Shown piece after piece: positions 52,819-62,083 of a stretch of DNA of 64,000 nt. Under the pieces are notes generated by a model. That model was not told the origin of the DNA. It worked only from the letters and a program-made list of their open reading frames with translations, and searched no databases. How positions within the stretch are numbered: position 1 is the first letter of the stretch; every line of letters begins with the position of its first letter. The stretch lies in contig CAZCGU010000007.1 of assembly GCA_964498525.1 (NCBI GenBank), positions 62,001 to 126,000 of the forward strand, written 5' to 3'. The translations under genes and the position numbers were made by a program. Source of the stretch: DTU098 sp964498525. Lineage in GTDB: Bacteria > Bacillota > Desulfotomaculia > Desulfotomaculales > Pelotomaculaceae.

Positions 52819-54840
52819 TTGAAGCTGAAACTTTTACCCAAATTTATTCTCTCCCTGGGCGTACTCGGTGTTGCCCTGACAGTGACGATTACTTTTTTCA
52901 GCTACAGCAACTCCAAAGGCTATCTGGAGGACATGTATGCCCAGCGCGTGACCACCGGCAGCAAAAGCATTGCCTCGATGCTCGCGGTGGAAGATGTGAG
53001 GGCCATTATTGCTGAAGGCGGGGACCAGAGCGAGGCTTACAGCAAAACGGCAGCGCTGTTGAACACGCTCAAGCAGGACGGGCTGATCACCTATTTGTCC
53101 CTGGTGGCGCCGGACGAGGACAGCGTGACCTTCTACATCGACGCCCTGGTGGAGGCTATGGGGGATGATCCGGCCAACTATATTCCGTATAACAGCGATA
53201 TCCTCTACATCGACGCCGCCAGGGACGAGAAGGATCTGCAAAATTACGAGCTGATCTGGGAGCTGTACGCGCAAAACAAGGGCACGGACAGCCCGGTGAT
53301 CACCGATAATTCCTATGGGTACAACTACACCTCGGTCTCCCCCGTACTGGATGAAAACGGAAAAGCGATTGCCGAAATTCAGTATATTCTGGATATGCAG
53401 CAGGTGCGCAACCACTTGAATTCATTTTTGTATACCATGCTGCTTATTTCCCTGGGAATTGTGGTTATAACGCTGCTCTGCTACGTTTTGTTCGTCCGCC
53501 GGGTGGTCACCACGCCCATAGGCAAGCTGGCCAAATTTACAAAGGACATCACCGAATCCAAAGAATTTGCAGGCCGGCACATCACCATTAAAACCAACGA
53601 TGAAATTGAGGATCTGGGAAACTCCTTCAATTACATGCTGGAAGAACTGGAAGTCCATATTGAAAATCTTTCTAAAATAACCGCCGAAAAGGAGCGCATC
53701 GGGGCGGAACTGGACGTGGCCAGGAACATCCAGGCCAGTATGCTTCCCTGCATCTTTCCGGCTTTCCCCGAACGACCGGAGCTGGATATCTACGCCACCA
53801 TGACCCCCGCCAAGGAGGTGGGAGGCGACTTCTACGACTTTTTCCTGGTGGACGACGACCGGCTGGCTATGGTCATGGCCGACGTTTCCGGCAAGGGCGT
53901 GCCGGCGGCGCTGTTCATGGTGATTGCCAAGACCCTTCTGAAAAACGTGGCGCAGGCCGGCCTTTCCCCCAAAGATGTGCTGGAAAAGGTGAATAACCAG
54001 CTCTGCGTGAACAATGAGGCGGCTATGTTCGTCACTGTCTGGCTGGGCGTTCTGGAGATTTCCACCGGCAAGCTGATCTGCGCCAACGCCGGACACGAGT
54101 ACCCGGTGCTGAAACGCGCGGACGGCGATTACGAACTGGTGAAGGACAAGCATGGTTTTGTGCTGGCCGGCATGGAGGACTCCCGCTACAAGGGGTACGA
54201 GCTGCAAATGTATCCCGGTGACCGGCTGTTCCTCTACACCGACGGCGTGGTCGAGGCCACCGACGCCCACAACGAACTCTACGGCGCCGGGCGCATGCTC
54301 GCCGCCCTCAATCGCAACAGGGACGCGGACTGCGAAACCCTGCTGCTCCGTATGAAAGAGGACATCGACGCCTTTGTGGGCGAAGCGCCCCAGTTTGACG
54401 ACATCACCATGCTCAGCCTGGAACTGGTACCGCAAAACGGCCCCGGCATGAGAAAGATGAAACTGACCCCCGCGCTGGAGTCCATTGAACAGGTAACGGC
54501 CTTTGTGGAACAAGAGCTGGAGGCCGCGGGCGTTTCCATGAAGGTGATTCTCCAGATGAACGTCGCCATAGACGAAATCATTTCCAACATCGCCCGTTAT
54601 TCAGGCGCAACCTACGCCACCGTGGGAGTGACCGTGAAAAACGGACTTGTCACCCTGCGCTTTGCCGACAACGGACGTCCTTACGATCCCACCGGACTGC
54701 CGGATCCGGACACCACCCTCTCCGCCGAGGAGCGGGAAATCGGCGGACTGGGCATCTATATAGTAAAGAAATCCATGGACAAAGTGAAATATGAATACCA
54801 CCACGGACTCAACATCCTTACGCTGACAAAACAGAGCTGA
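52819..54840 (+). CDS. Membrane SpoIIE-type phosphatase with HAMP and RsbW-like ATPase domains
   Basis: A 673-residue sensor. TM1 is at about 8-27 and TM2 at about 204-225, with an extracytoplasmic ligand domain of about 175 residues between. A HAMP domain (about 226-280) and coiled coil follow. The PP2C/SpoIIE phosphatase spans about 300-540, with KEVGGDFYDFF, VMADVSGKGVPAALFM, FLYTDGVVEATD and QFDDITMLSLEL (metal Asp residues). The C-terminal HATPase (about 550-670) is intact: MNVAIDEIISNIARYSG, FADNGRPYDP and GGLGIYIVKKSMD. The TTG start has AGGAGG upstream. It is the likely input of the partner switch, dephosphorylating the STAS protein when its outside ligand is sensed. Confidence 0.93.
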   Translation: MKLKLLPKFILSLGVLGVALTVTITFFSYSNSKGYLEDMYAQRVTTGSKSIASMLAVEDVRAIIAEGGDQSEAYSKTAALLNTLKQDGLITYLSLVAPDEDSVTFYIDALVEAMGDDPANYIPYNSDILYIDAARDEKDLQNYELIWELYAQNKGTDSPVITDNSYGYNYTSVSPVLDENGKAIAEIQYILDMQQVRNHLNSFLYTMLLISLGIVVITLLCYVLFVRRVVTTPIGKLAKFTKDITESKEFAGRHITIKTNDEIEDLGNSFNYMLEELEVHIENLSKITAEKERIGAELDVARNIQASMLPCIFPAFPERPELDIYATMTPAKEVGGDFYDFFLVDDDRLAMVMADVSGKGVPAALFMVIAKTLLKNVAQAGLSPKDVLEKVNNQLCVNNEAAMFVTVWLGVLEISTGKLICANAGHEYPVLKRADGDYELVKDKHGFVLAGMEDSRYKGYELQMYPGDRLFLYTDGVVEATDAHNELYGAGRMLAALNRNRDADCETLLLRMKEDIDAFVGEAPQFDDITMLSLELVPQNGPGMRKMKLTPALESIEQVTAFVEQELEAAGVSMKVILQMNVAIDEIISNIARYSGATYATVGVTVKNGLVTLRFADNGRPYDPTGLPDPDTTLSAEEREIGGLGIYIVKKSMDKVKYEYHHGLNILTLTKQS

Positions 54841-54869
54841 CCTTGCCCCGCCGCCCCACCGGCCGCCCC

Positions 54870-54943
54870 GGGACGGAGGGACAGGTTCCTTGTCCCAGGG
54901 CAGCCGGAACAGAGCGGGACGAGGGGACAGGTCCCTTGTCCCC
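54870..54943 (+). repeat. Dispersed GGGACA/TGTCCC repeat, two units
   Basis: Two copies in tandem, GGGACAGGTTCCTTGTCCC (about 54878-54896) and GGGGACAGGTCCCTTGTCCC (about 54923-54942), lie directly after the SpoIIE gene. They may act as a terminator-like hairpin. Confidence 0.75.
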
Positions 54944-55072
54944 AAAAGGCAGGACGGGGGACAATGGTCAGTAAAAAGCCTAGAAAAGGATAGCCCGGCA
55001 ATGCGGCCGCATATCTTTTAGTAATCAACGCATCTATTTGTGAACCATAATTTGTGATAATGAGAGGAAAAC

Positions 55073-55858
55073 ATGCCAGATATTCGTACCTTGGTGATTA
55101 CCTCATGTACCGGTAAAAAGGCATATAAACCGGATAACCTGCTAACCCAGGATGACTTTAAAGACCCGACCAGGCTTGCTGCAAGGGAAGAGGAGTTGCT
55201 ACCTTACAGGACTCCCGCTAGTCTGATGTATACCGGAGTGCAGCACCGCTGGCTTATGGAGGGCATTGAACTTATCAGGACGACCTCTGGGCAGGGTATT
55301 ATAGACTTATGTATTGTTTCCGCGGGCTACGGCCTGCTTCACGAAAAGGAAATGATTGTTCCCTATGAGGTTACCTTCAATGATATGAATAAGGCGGAAA
55401 TAAGGGAATGGGCAAGGTTCCTAAAAATAAGGGAAAGTGTTTCAGAAAAAACCAAGGACTATGATCTGGTGGTATTCCTTTTGGGGGATAAATATTTGCA
55501 GGCGCTGGAATTACCCCTGGATATAAAGGGTAGCCCAAAATTGCTGTTCCTGGCCAGCAAGACCAGCAGGAAACTAATACCCACCGGACAACCATATTAT
55601 TTTGTTGAGGCCGGCAAGGCAGAGGCGAAATCGTTCAGGTATGGCCTGGTAGGCTTGAAGGGGTACCTTTTTAAACTACTGGCCCAGGAGGTGGCTAAAG
55701 AAGGACTGCGGGTGGTAGAAAGGCTAGCTGAGGATCCTAATTTGCTAGTTGAAACATTAGGCGCCCACCGAAAAAAAATTGTCCAGGTGGAGCAGCTGAA
55801 AATGTTGTCGCATGATACCGCTGAAAAGGACGGGGGGACAGGTCCCTTGTCCCATTAA
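55073..55858 (+). CDS. DUF6884-type protein
   Basis: A 261-residue cytoplasmic protein starting MPDIRTLVITSCTGKKAYKP; the ITSCTGKK loop, VSAGYGLLHEKEMIVPYEVT (about 84-103) and YDLVVFLLGDKYLQAL fit the DUF6884/YaaA-like group, some of which occur with 7-deazaguanine DNA-modification genes. No function is assigned. The last codons (GGTGPLSH) come from a GGGACA repeat that also supplies the stop, so the natural C-terminus may have been replaced. It is monocistronic, with a strong terminator at 55884. Confidence 0.6.
   Translation: MPDIRTLVITSCTGKKAYKPDNLLTQDDFKDPTRLAAREEELLPYRTPASLMYTGVQHRWLMEGIELIRTTSGQGIIDLCIVSAGYGLLHEKEMIVPYEVTFNDMNKAEIREWARFLKIRESVSEKTKDYDLVVFLLGDKYLQALELPLDIKGSPKLLFLASKTSRKLIPTGQPYYFVEAGKAEAKSFRYGLVGLKGYLFKLLAQEVAKEGLRVVERLAEDPNLLVETLGAHRKKIVQVEQLKMLSHDTAEKDGGTGPLSH
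55829..55856 (+). repeat. Dispersed GGGACA/TGTCCC repeat inside a coding end
   Basis: GGGGGGACAGGTCCCTTGTCCC forms the 3' end of the DUF6884-type gene. Confidence 0.75.
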
Positions 55859-55883
55859 CTGCCACACAATATAACGTGACTTC

Positions 55884-55916
55884 CCGCCCATGAGTTTATC
55901 ATGAGGCGGTTTTAAT
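55884..55916 (+). terminator. Strong Rho-independent terminator
   Basis: CCGCC-CATGA-GTTTA-TCATG-A-GGCGG folds into a 10-bp stem with a single bulge and is followed by TTTTAATTTTA. Confidence 0.8.
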
Positions 55917-55989
55917 TTTATCGGGGTACTCCTATCCCCTAATCTCAAATCTTAAATTTTGGCGCCAGATTCTTGCACATAGTTTTTCT

Positions 55990-56600
55990 AAAAATTAAAA
56001 AAGGGAATGAAAAGGGAGTTTACTCGACAAAGGGGTATTTTGGAGAAATTCTATATGATTTTGTAGAAAACCTCTTATATAGATTGGGTTTTAGAGCGGT
56101 TTGAGAAGGATAATTTAGCCGGTATGAAGCTCTAGATAAAACAGCACAGGATTTACGGTTGCGGTACTGGTTTTGCTGGTTCCGGCTAAATCAGCTTGTC
56201 TTGGTCGATGTTTTTTGCAGTTATATCTTCGCAATTTCCCGAACAGTTAATAAAAAACACAAACAGCTGCCTGGAATCTGCTGGTATCTTGTGTTTCGAA
56301 ATTTTTAACAGGGGCCTCCATCGGCTTGCAACTTGATTATGTTATCATGCCGCTGGTTCTCCACCACACTTTTCCATATTAAAAACTAATGAATCTTTAA
56401 CCGGAGAGGGAGATTAAAAGGAGTAGAAGCGTAAAGGTTTAAACGGCACAAGGATATTTAAAGGATTTTCAGATAATTTTGTAGAAAACTTATTTTAAAG
56501 AGTAAGGTTGCTGCATATAAAGATACTTCCCAAAGGACCGCTCCCCAATGTTTTTTTATGGGGGAACTATAGAGGAACTATACACAGGTCATTGGGGCGG
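55990..56600 (+). other. Repeat-bearing intergenic region upstream of the RecQ/UvrD gene
   Basis: No gene is supported between 55917 and 56679. An imperfect ~45-base element with the core ATTTTGTAGAAAAC occurs at about 56032-56076 and again at about 56449-56490. At 56543-56597 CCCCAATG and CATTGGGG form an 8-bp stem enclosing two GGAACTATA direct repeats. The region looks regulatory or like a partly decayed element. Confidence 0.4.
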
Positions 56601-56679
56601 AATTAAAAATCATTAGGAATTATTAAAGGTTGCTCGATAACCTGGTAGTTTACTTCTTAATCCGGGAGTTACCAAAAGA

Positions 56680-59600
56680 ATGAAATCCATTGCCTTTATC
56701 GACCTTGAAGTACAACCACATAAAGGAACTATCCTGGATATTGGCGGCATCAAAGATACAGGAAGCATCTTTCATTCCAAATCCCTGGTTGGCTTTGAAG
56801 CCTTCCTCAAGGATTGCAACTACTTGTGCGGGCATAATATACTCAAGCATGATTTTCAATACATACAGCGTTACATGGGTAACGCCGGGGATATACACAC
56901 TGACAATATAATTGACACCCTCTATTTATCGGCCTTGCTGTTTCCCCGAAAACCTTATCATGCCCTGGTCAAGGATGAAAAACTGCAGACAGAGGAGCTA
57001 AATAACCCATTAAGTGACGCAAAAAAAGCCAGGGTTCTTTTTTTAGATGAAGTTGCGGAGTTTCACCGGTTGGAAGACCCTTTACAAAGGATCTTTTTTT
57101 TGCTTTTAAAGGATCAAAGGGAATTCCGGTCGTTTTTCCAGTACATCGGCTATAAGACGGCGTTCCGAGATCCAGTGCCGCTGATCAGGGATCATTTCGC
57201 CCGGGATATTTGTAATAACACGGATCTTCACAGGATTACGAAAGAACACCCCCTGGCCCTAGCCTATTCCCTGGCTGTAATCAACGTTAGGGATCGCTTT
57301 TCTGTTACGCCCCCCTGGATTTTAAAGAATTACCCGGAAGTTGAATGGATAACGGATATTTTACGGAACCGGCCCTGCCTTACGGGCTGTCCTTATTGTG
57401 CCCAGGCGTTGGATGCGCGCCGGGGTCTGCAATTGTTTTTTGGGTTTGATTCCTATCGAACCTTTGGGGGGGAACCGCTGCAGGAGAAGGCTGTGCAGGC
57501 GGCCCTGGACCATAAATCCCTTTTGGCGATCTTCCCCACGGGAGGCGGTAAGTCCATTACTTTCCAGGTGCCCGCGCTAATGAGCGGGGAAAATGTCAAA
57601 GGACTTACTGTTATAATATCCCCCCTGCAATCTTTAATGAAGGACCAGGTGGACAACCTGGAAAGGGCAAGTATTACGGATGCGGTAACCGTCAACGGTC
57701 TACTGGATCCCATAGAAAGGGCAAAATCCATTGAAAGAGTGGAAGACGGCTCGGCTTCAATTTTATATATTTCCCCGGAGTCTTTGCGCTCCAGAACCAT
57801 GGAGCATATCTTGCTGGGCAGAAAAATTGTCCGTTTTGTCATTGATGAGGCCCACTGCTTTTCCGCCTGGGGACAGGATTTCCGGGTAGATTACCTATAT
57901 ATCGGCGACTTTATTAAAACTTTACAAAAGAAGAAGAATCTTGCGGAAGGGATTCCCGTATCCTGTTTTACCGCCACAGCCAAACAGAAGGTTATCGAAG
58001 ACATCCGGAGCTACTTTAAAGAGAAGTTGGCCCTTGATTTAGAGGTCTTCAGCACCAGCGCCACCCGGACCAACTTAAAATACAGAGTTATCGAAAAAAA
58101 GGGCCGGGAAGAAAAATACATTACCCTGAGGAATTTACTTCAGGAGAAAAAATGCCCCACCATTGTTTATGTTTCCAGAACCAGGCTAGCCTATGAGCTG
58201 GCCGAAAGACTAACGAGGGATGGTTTTCCGGCCAGGCCGTACCACGGCCAAATGGACGCGAAAGAAAAAACCGAAAATCAAGACGCCTTTATTGCCGGGA
58301 AAATATCCATTATCGTGGCCACCTCTGCCTTCGGCATGGGGGTTGATAAGAAAGACGTGGGCATGGTGATCCACTTTGAAATTTCCGATTCTCTGGAGAA
58401 TTACATCCAGGAAGCGGGCAGGGCCGGACGAGATGAACAAATTACGGCGGACTGTTTCATCTTATACTGCGAGGAGGACCTGAACAAACACTTTGTTTTG
58501 TTAAATCAGACGAAAATCAATATTAAGGAAATCCAGCAGATCTGGAAGGTTATCAAGGATATTACCCGCTTGCGCAGGACAGTTTCTCAATCCGCCCTGG
58601 AGATTGCCAGGAAGGCGGGTTGGGATGAAGGCATTGAACAAATAGAAATGCGGGTGAAAACAGCCGTTGCCGCCCTCGAAGAAGCGGGATATATCCGGCG
58701 GGGGCAGAACATGCCAAGGGTATTTGCGGACAGTATACTCTGCCGGAATGCCCAGGAAGCTATTGCCAGAATAAATGCTTCGAGGCTTTTTATAAATGAG
58801 CAAGAAAAGGAAACAGCTACCCGGATTGTAAAAAAACTCATTTCCAGCAGAAGTCGCAGCCAGACCCGGGACCAGGACGCCGAAACACGGGTGGACTATA
58901 TAGCTGACCACCTGGGGATGGATAAAAGAAAAGTCATCGGCGCCATAAACATGCTGCGTGAGGGGGGGATCCTGGCAGATGCCAAAGACCTCACGGCGTA
59001 TATTAGAAAAGGGGAAAGAATAAACCGTTCCCTACAGATTTTTGAATCATTTAGCGGCATTGAAAAATATCTGGCGGAAGTGTTAGAGGAACAAGAGGCT
59101 ACCTACAATATCAAAGAATTGAATGAAGACGCGGAAAGAGAAGGGTGTAAGGATGTAAACCCCCACAAAATTCGCCAGATCTTAAATTACTGGATGATTA
59201 AAAAGATGATTAAGTTTAGAGACGCCGGATTTTCTAAAAACCATGTGCGGCTCACTACCCTTGCTTCCAAGGAAGAGTTTCTGGAACTGTTGACAAAGCG
59301 GCAGGAGTTGGCCTGGTTTGTGCTTTACTATCTTCATACCCAGGGCAGTCATTTAGAAATAGAAGCTGAAAAAGAAGAATTGCTCGTGGAATTTTCAGTA
59401 AACGAATTAAGGAAAGCATATACCGAAAGCGAACAATTGTTTGAATTGGAAGCCAGTGCGGCGGATATGGAGGACACCCTTTTTTATCTATCCCGCTTAG
59501 GGGCAATTAAGATTGAGGGCGGCTTTTTGGTGGTCTATAACCCCATGACCATTGAACGTTTGGAGGAGGATAACAGGAGGCGGTATAAAACTGAAGATTA

Positions 59601-61509
59601 TCGCAAGCTGGACCAATTTTATAATCATAAGGTGCAGCAGATCCATATTGTGGGGGAATACGCCAGAAAAATGCTGGAGAATTACCAGGCAGCCCTGCAA
59701 TTTGCAGAGGATTATTTCCGTCTGAATTTCACTTCTTTCCTGCAAAAATATTTTAAGGGAAGCAGGGGGGAGGAAATCCGGCGGAATATCAGTCCCGGTA
59801 AATTTAAACAATTATTTGGCGAGCTGTCACCAACCCAGTTAAGCATTATTAAGGATAAAGATAATAAGCATATTGTGGTTTTAGCGGGACCGGGAAGCGG
59901 CAAAACAAGGGTGCTGGTCCACAAGCTTGCTTCGCTGATTTTACTGGAAGATGTCAAACACGAGCAGTTATTAATGCTAACCTTTTCCCGGGCCGCGGCC
60001 ACTGAGTTTAAGAAACGCTTATTAAAACTAATCGGTAATGCGGCAAATTTTATTGAGATTAAAACGTTTCATACATTTTGTTTTGATCTGCTCGGCAAGA
60101 TGGGCAATGTTGGGGAATTTGATCAGGTAGTAAAGAATGCGGTGGAAAAGATCCGCAGCGATGAAGTGGAGCCCAGCAGAATTGCGAAGACGGTGCTGGT
60201 CATAGACGAAGCACAGGATATGGATCAGGAAGTTTTTGATTTAGTCCGGGCCCTAATGGTGCGCAACGAAGATATGCGGATAATTGCCGTGGGCGATGAC
60301 GATCAGAATGTATTTGGATTCCGCGGGTCCAGCTCTAAATATATGGAAAGGTTAATGATGGAAAACCAGACTGCCAGGTACGAACTTCTGGAAAACTACC
60401 GGAGCAAAAGTAACCTGGTAGAGTTCTTCAACCAATTTGCCGGTCTGATCCGGGGGCGTTTAAAGAAAAATAAGATTGTGGCCCATAGCCGGGATAACGG
60501 TGTGATCCGGATTATCCGATACGAGCATAATAATCTGCTGGCCCCCTTGGTGGAAGACCTCTCCAGGGCAGAGCTGACGGGAAGTATCTGTGTGTTGACG
60601 AATACCAATAATGAAGCGCTTCAGGTGAAGGGGCTGCTGCTGCAAAGGGGCATCCAGGCCAAATTGATCCAAACCAATGAGGGTTTCCGTTTGTCCGATC
60701 TGGCGGAATTGAGGTTTTTTATGGAACAACTGGCTGCAGACGGGTCAACGCCGGTGGTAAGCGATGATGTCTGGAATGAGGCCAAAGGGGCCCTGGCGAA
60801 CAGGTACGGAAAAAGTGAGCTGTTGGATACATGCAAAAGACTTATCCTGGATTTTGAAGCCACGAATTCTAATAACAGATATATAACTGATTTGGAATCG
60901 TTTATCAGGGAATCCAGGCTGGAGGATTTTTATCCGGAATCAAGAGAAATTGTTTATGTGTCCACTATTCATAAAGCAAAGGGCAAGGAATTTGATAATG
61001 TTTTTCTGCTGCTGGAAAACTTCCAATTAAATAAGGAAGAGAGAAAACGCGAGCTGTATGTGGCCATGACCCGGGCTAAAAGCAATTTAACCATACACCT
61101 CAGGGGGAGTTATTTAGATTTGATCGTTGCAGAAAATTTGATAAAAACCGAGGACAGGAGCCGGTACGAATTGCCGGAGAAACTGGCAATGCATTTAGGC
61201 CACCGGGATGTCTGGCTGGATTATTCTATCAGGTGTCAAAATGAGGCAGAGTCCTTGCAAAGCGGTGATGCCCTGTATTACAGGGGAGGGGAATGGCTTA
61301 CGGACAAGGGCCTGAGGGTTCTTCATTCCTCCAGAAGGTTTGAAGAACGATTAAATCAGGTCAAGAAAAATGGTTACGAGCCCCATTCCGCAAGAGTTAA
61401 CTTTGTTGTTTTCTGGCGCAAAGAAAATGGAAAGCAAGAGATAAAAATTGTACTCCCCGAATTGTATTTGAAAAGAAAAATGTTTGAGCAAGAATCAATA
61501 AGATTCTGA
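56680..61509 (+). CDS. DEDD exonuclease-RecQ-UvrD triple fusion
   Basis: A 1609-residue DNA-processing protein. Residues 1-150 resemble a DnaQ-like 3'-5' exonuclease (FIDLEVQP, LCGHNILKHDFQYI). The RecQ helicase follows: Walker A FPTGGGKSITFQ (about 283), DEAH box VIDEAHCFSAWGQDFR (about 387), ATSAFGMGVDKKDVG and QEAGRAGRD, then a RecQ-C-terminal winged-helix area. The second half is a UvrD-type SF1 helicase: Walker A AGPGSGKTRVL (about 1068), VIDEAQDMDQE (about 1175), GDDDQNVFGFRG and STIHKAKGKEFDNVF (about 1428). A C-terminal ~110-residue domain (WLDYSIRCQNEAESLQSGD...) is typical of this family. Together the parts could unwind and degrade DNA; a defence or repair role is inferred from the neighbourhood. 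ATG 56680 has GGGAG upstream. Confidence 0.9.
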   Translation: MKSIAFIDLEVQPHKGTILDIGGIKDTGSIFHSKSLVGFEAFLKDCNYLCGHNILKHDFQYIQRYMGNAGDIHTDNIIDTLYLSALLFPRKPYHALVKDEKLQTEELNNPLSDAKKARVLFLDEVAEFHRLEDPLQRIFFLLLKDQREFRSFFQYIGYKTAFRDPVPLIRDHFARDICNNTDLHRITKEHPLALAYSLAVINVRDRFSVTPPWILKNYPEVEWITDILRNRPCLTGCPYCAQALDARRGLQLFFGFDSYRTFGGEPLQEKAVQAALDHKSLLAIFPTGGGKSITFQVPALMSGENVKGLTVIISPLQSLMKDQVDNLERASITDAVTVNGLLDPIERAKSIERVEDGSASILYISPESLRSRTMEHILLGRKIVRFVIDEAHCFSAWGQDFRVDYLYIGDFIKTLQKKKNLAEGIPVSCFTATAKQKVIEDIRSYFKEKLALDLEVFSTSATRTNLKYRVIEKKGREEKYITLRNLLQEKKCPTIVYVSRTRLAYELAERLTRDGFPARPYHGQMDAKEKTENQDAFIAGKISIIVATSAFGMGVDKKDVGMVIHFEISDSLENYIQEAGRAGRDEQITADCFILYCEEDLNKHFVLLNQTKINIKEIQQIWKVIKDITRLRRTVSQSALEIARKAGWDEGIEQIEMRVKTAVAALEEAGYIRRGQNMPRVFADSILCRNAQEAIARINASRLFINEQEKETATRIVKKLISSRSRSQTRDQDAETRVDYIADHLGMDKRKVIGAINMLREGGILADAKDLTAYIRKGERINRSLQIFESFSGIEKYLAEVLEEQEATYNIKELNEDAEREGCKDVNPHKIRQILNYWMIKKMIKFRDAGFSKNHVRLTTLASKEEFLELLTKRQELAWFVLYYLHTQGSHLEIEAEKEELLVEFSVNELRKAYTESEQLFELEASAADMEDTLFYLSRLGAIKIEGGFLVVYNPMTIERLEEDNRRRYKTEDYRKLDQFYNHKVQQIHIVGEYARKMLENYQAALQFAEDYFRLNFTSFLQKYFKGSRGEEIRRNISPGKFKQLFGELSPTQLSIIKDKDNKHIVVLAGPGSGKTRVLVHKLASLILLEDVKHEQLLMLTFSRAAATEFKKRLLKLIGNAANFIEIKTFHTFCFDLLGKMGNVGEFDQVVKNAVEKIRSDEVEPSRIAKTVLVIDEAQDMDQEVFDLVRALMVRNEDMRIIAVGDDDQNVFGFRGSSSKYMERLMMENQTARYELLENYRSKSNLVEFFNQFAGLIRGRLKKNKIVAHSRDNGVIRIIRYEHNNLLAPLVEDLSRAELTGSICVLTNTNNEALQVKGLLLQRGIQAKLIQTNEGFRLSDLAELRFFMEQLAADGSTPVVSDDVWNEAKGALANRYGKSELLDTCKRLILDFEATNSNNRYITDLESFIRESRLEDFYPESREIVYVSTIHKAKGKEFDNVFLLLENFQLNKEERKRELYVAMTRAKSNLTIHLRGSYLDLIVAENLIKTEDRSRYELPEKLAMHLGHRDVWLDYSIRCQNEAESLQSGDALYYRGGEWLTDKGLRVLHSSRRFEERLNQVKKNGYEPHSARVNFVVFWRKENGKQEIKIVLPELYLKRKMFEQESIRF

Positions 61510-61515
61510 CATTGA

Positions 61516-61677
61516 TGGATTGAAAGATACTTGACCTTAAGCATATCCATTGGTTATTTTGGGGATGGTGATGTCCGGGATGTCGATGAGCTTATCCGGG
61601 AGGCGGATGCAGCCACGTACCGTGACAAGTCTGAAAAACGAAAAAAAGACCAGAAAGCAACTGCCCACCGCGGATGA
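61516..61677 (+). pseudogene. Remnant of a GGDEF diguanylate cyclase (C-terminal end)
   Basis: The frame reads LSISIGYFGDGDVRDVDELI then READAATYRDKSEKRKK, the classical C-terminal end of GGDEF domains (SIGIA...LLxxADxAMYxAK), with a stop at 61675. The GGDEF catalytic part is absent, so this is a fragment. The rest of the 61510-62083 gap holds a terminator and a repeat. Confidence 0.75.
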
Positions 61678-61803
61678 ACCGGACATTTCCAGCCCTGCCT
61701 TGAACTAAACAACATCATGGACAGGATTTATATGATTAAAACCTTGAAGAAGTACAGACAGCGGTACTGGGAATGAACTAAAAAACGGGTTGACGCTGAT
61801 TGA

Positions 61804-61841
61804 AGGGACGGGCGCCAGATCTAACTCAGACCGTCCCTTTT
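61804..61841 (+). terminator. Terminator hairpin upstream of metN
   Basis: AGGGACGG and CCGTCCCT pair across a 19-base loop containing GGCGCC and are followed by TTTT. It could end read-through from upstream or act as an attenuator for metNIQ, but no S-box or T-box core was found. Confidence 0.5.
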
Positions 61842-61905
61842 AAGCGTATTTGACACGTTACGGGGGGATGTTTTTCAACCTGTATTTGCCGCCCGGCAGC
61901 AAAAG

Positions 61906-61934
61906 TGGGACAAGGGACCTGTCCCCTTGTCCCG
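61906..61934 (+). repeat. Dispersed GGGACA/TGTCCC palindromic repeat, last copy
   Basis: GGGACAAGGGACC followed by TGTCCCCTTGTCCC: the cleanest copy, near-perfectly palindromic. Confidence 0.8.
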
Positions 61935-62083
61935 CTTCCTGCCAAATCATTGCTTTCCTTGTTTCAATATTATTTAGAAAGCCGGTTGGCGGCAGGAAAA
62001 AGTGTGTTTAAAACAGAATTAGCGTATAGAAGTTAGTTATCTGTGCGCATTAAGCCAGGCGGAAAAGGAGAACAGGACTGCAG

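Noticed and set aside
53422..54513. Long minus-strand frame (363 codons) opposite the SpoIIE gene
   Set aside because: It mirrors a GC-biased real gene with clear SpoIIE motifs, has His/Val-rich nonsense composition and no ribosome binding site.
61678..62083. SAM (S-box) or T-box riboswitch upstream of metNIQ
   Set aside because: I looked for the S-box core around GATGAAACC-GGCAACC and the T-box AGGGTGGNACCGCG and saw neither; only a hairpin with a T tract is present.
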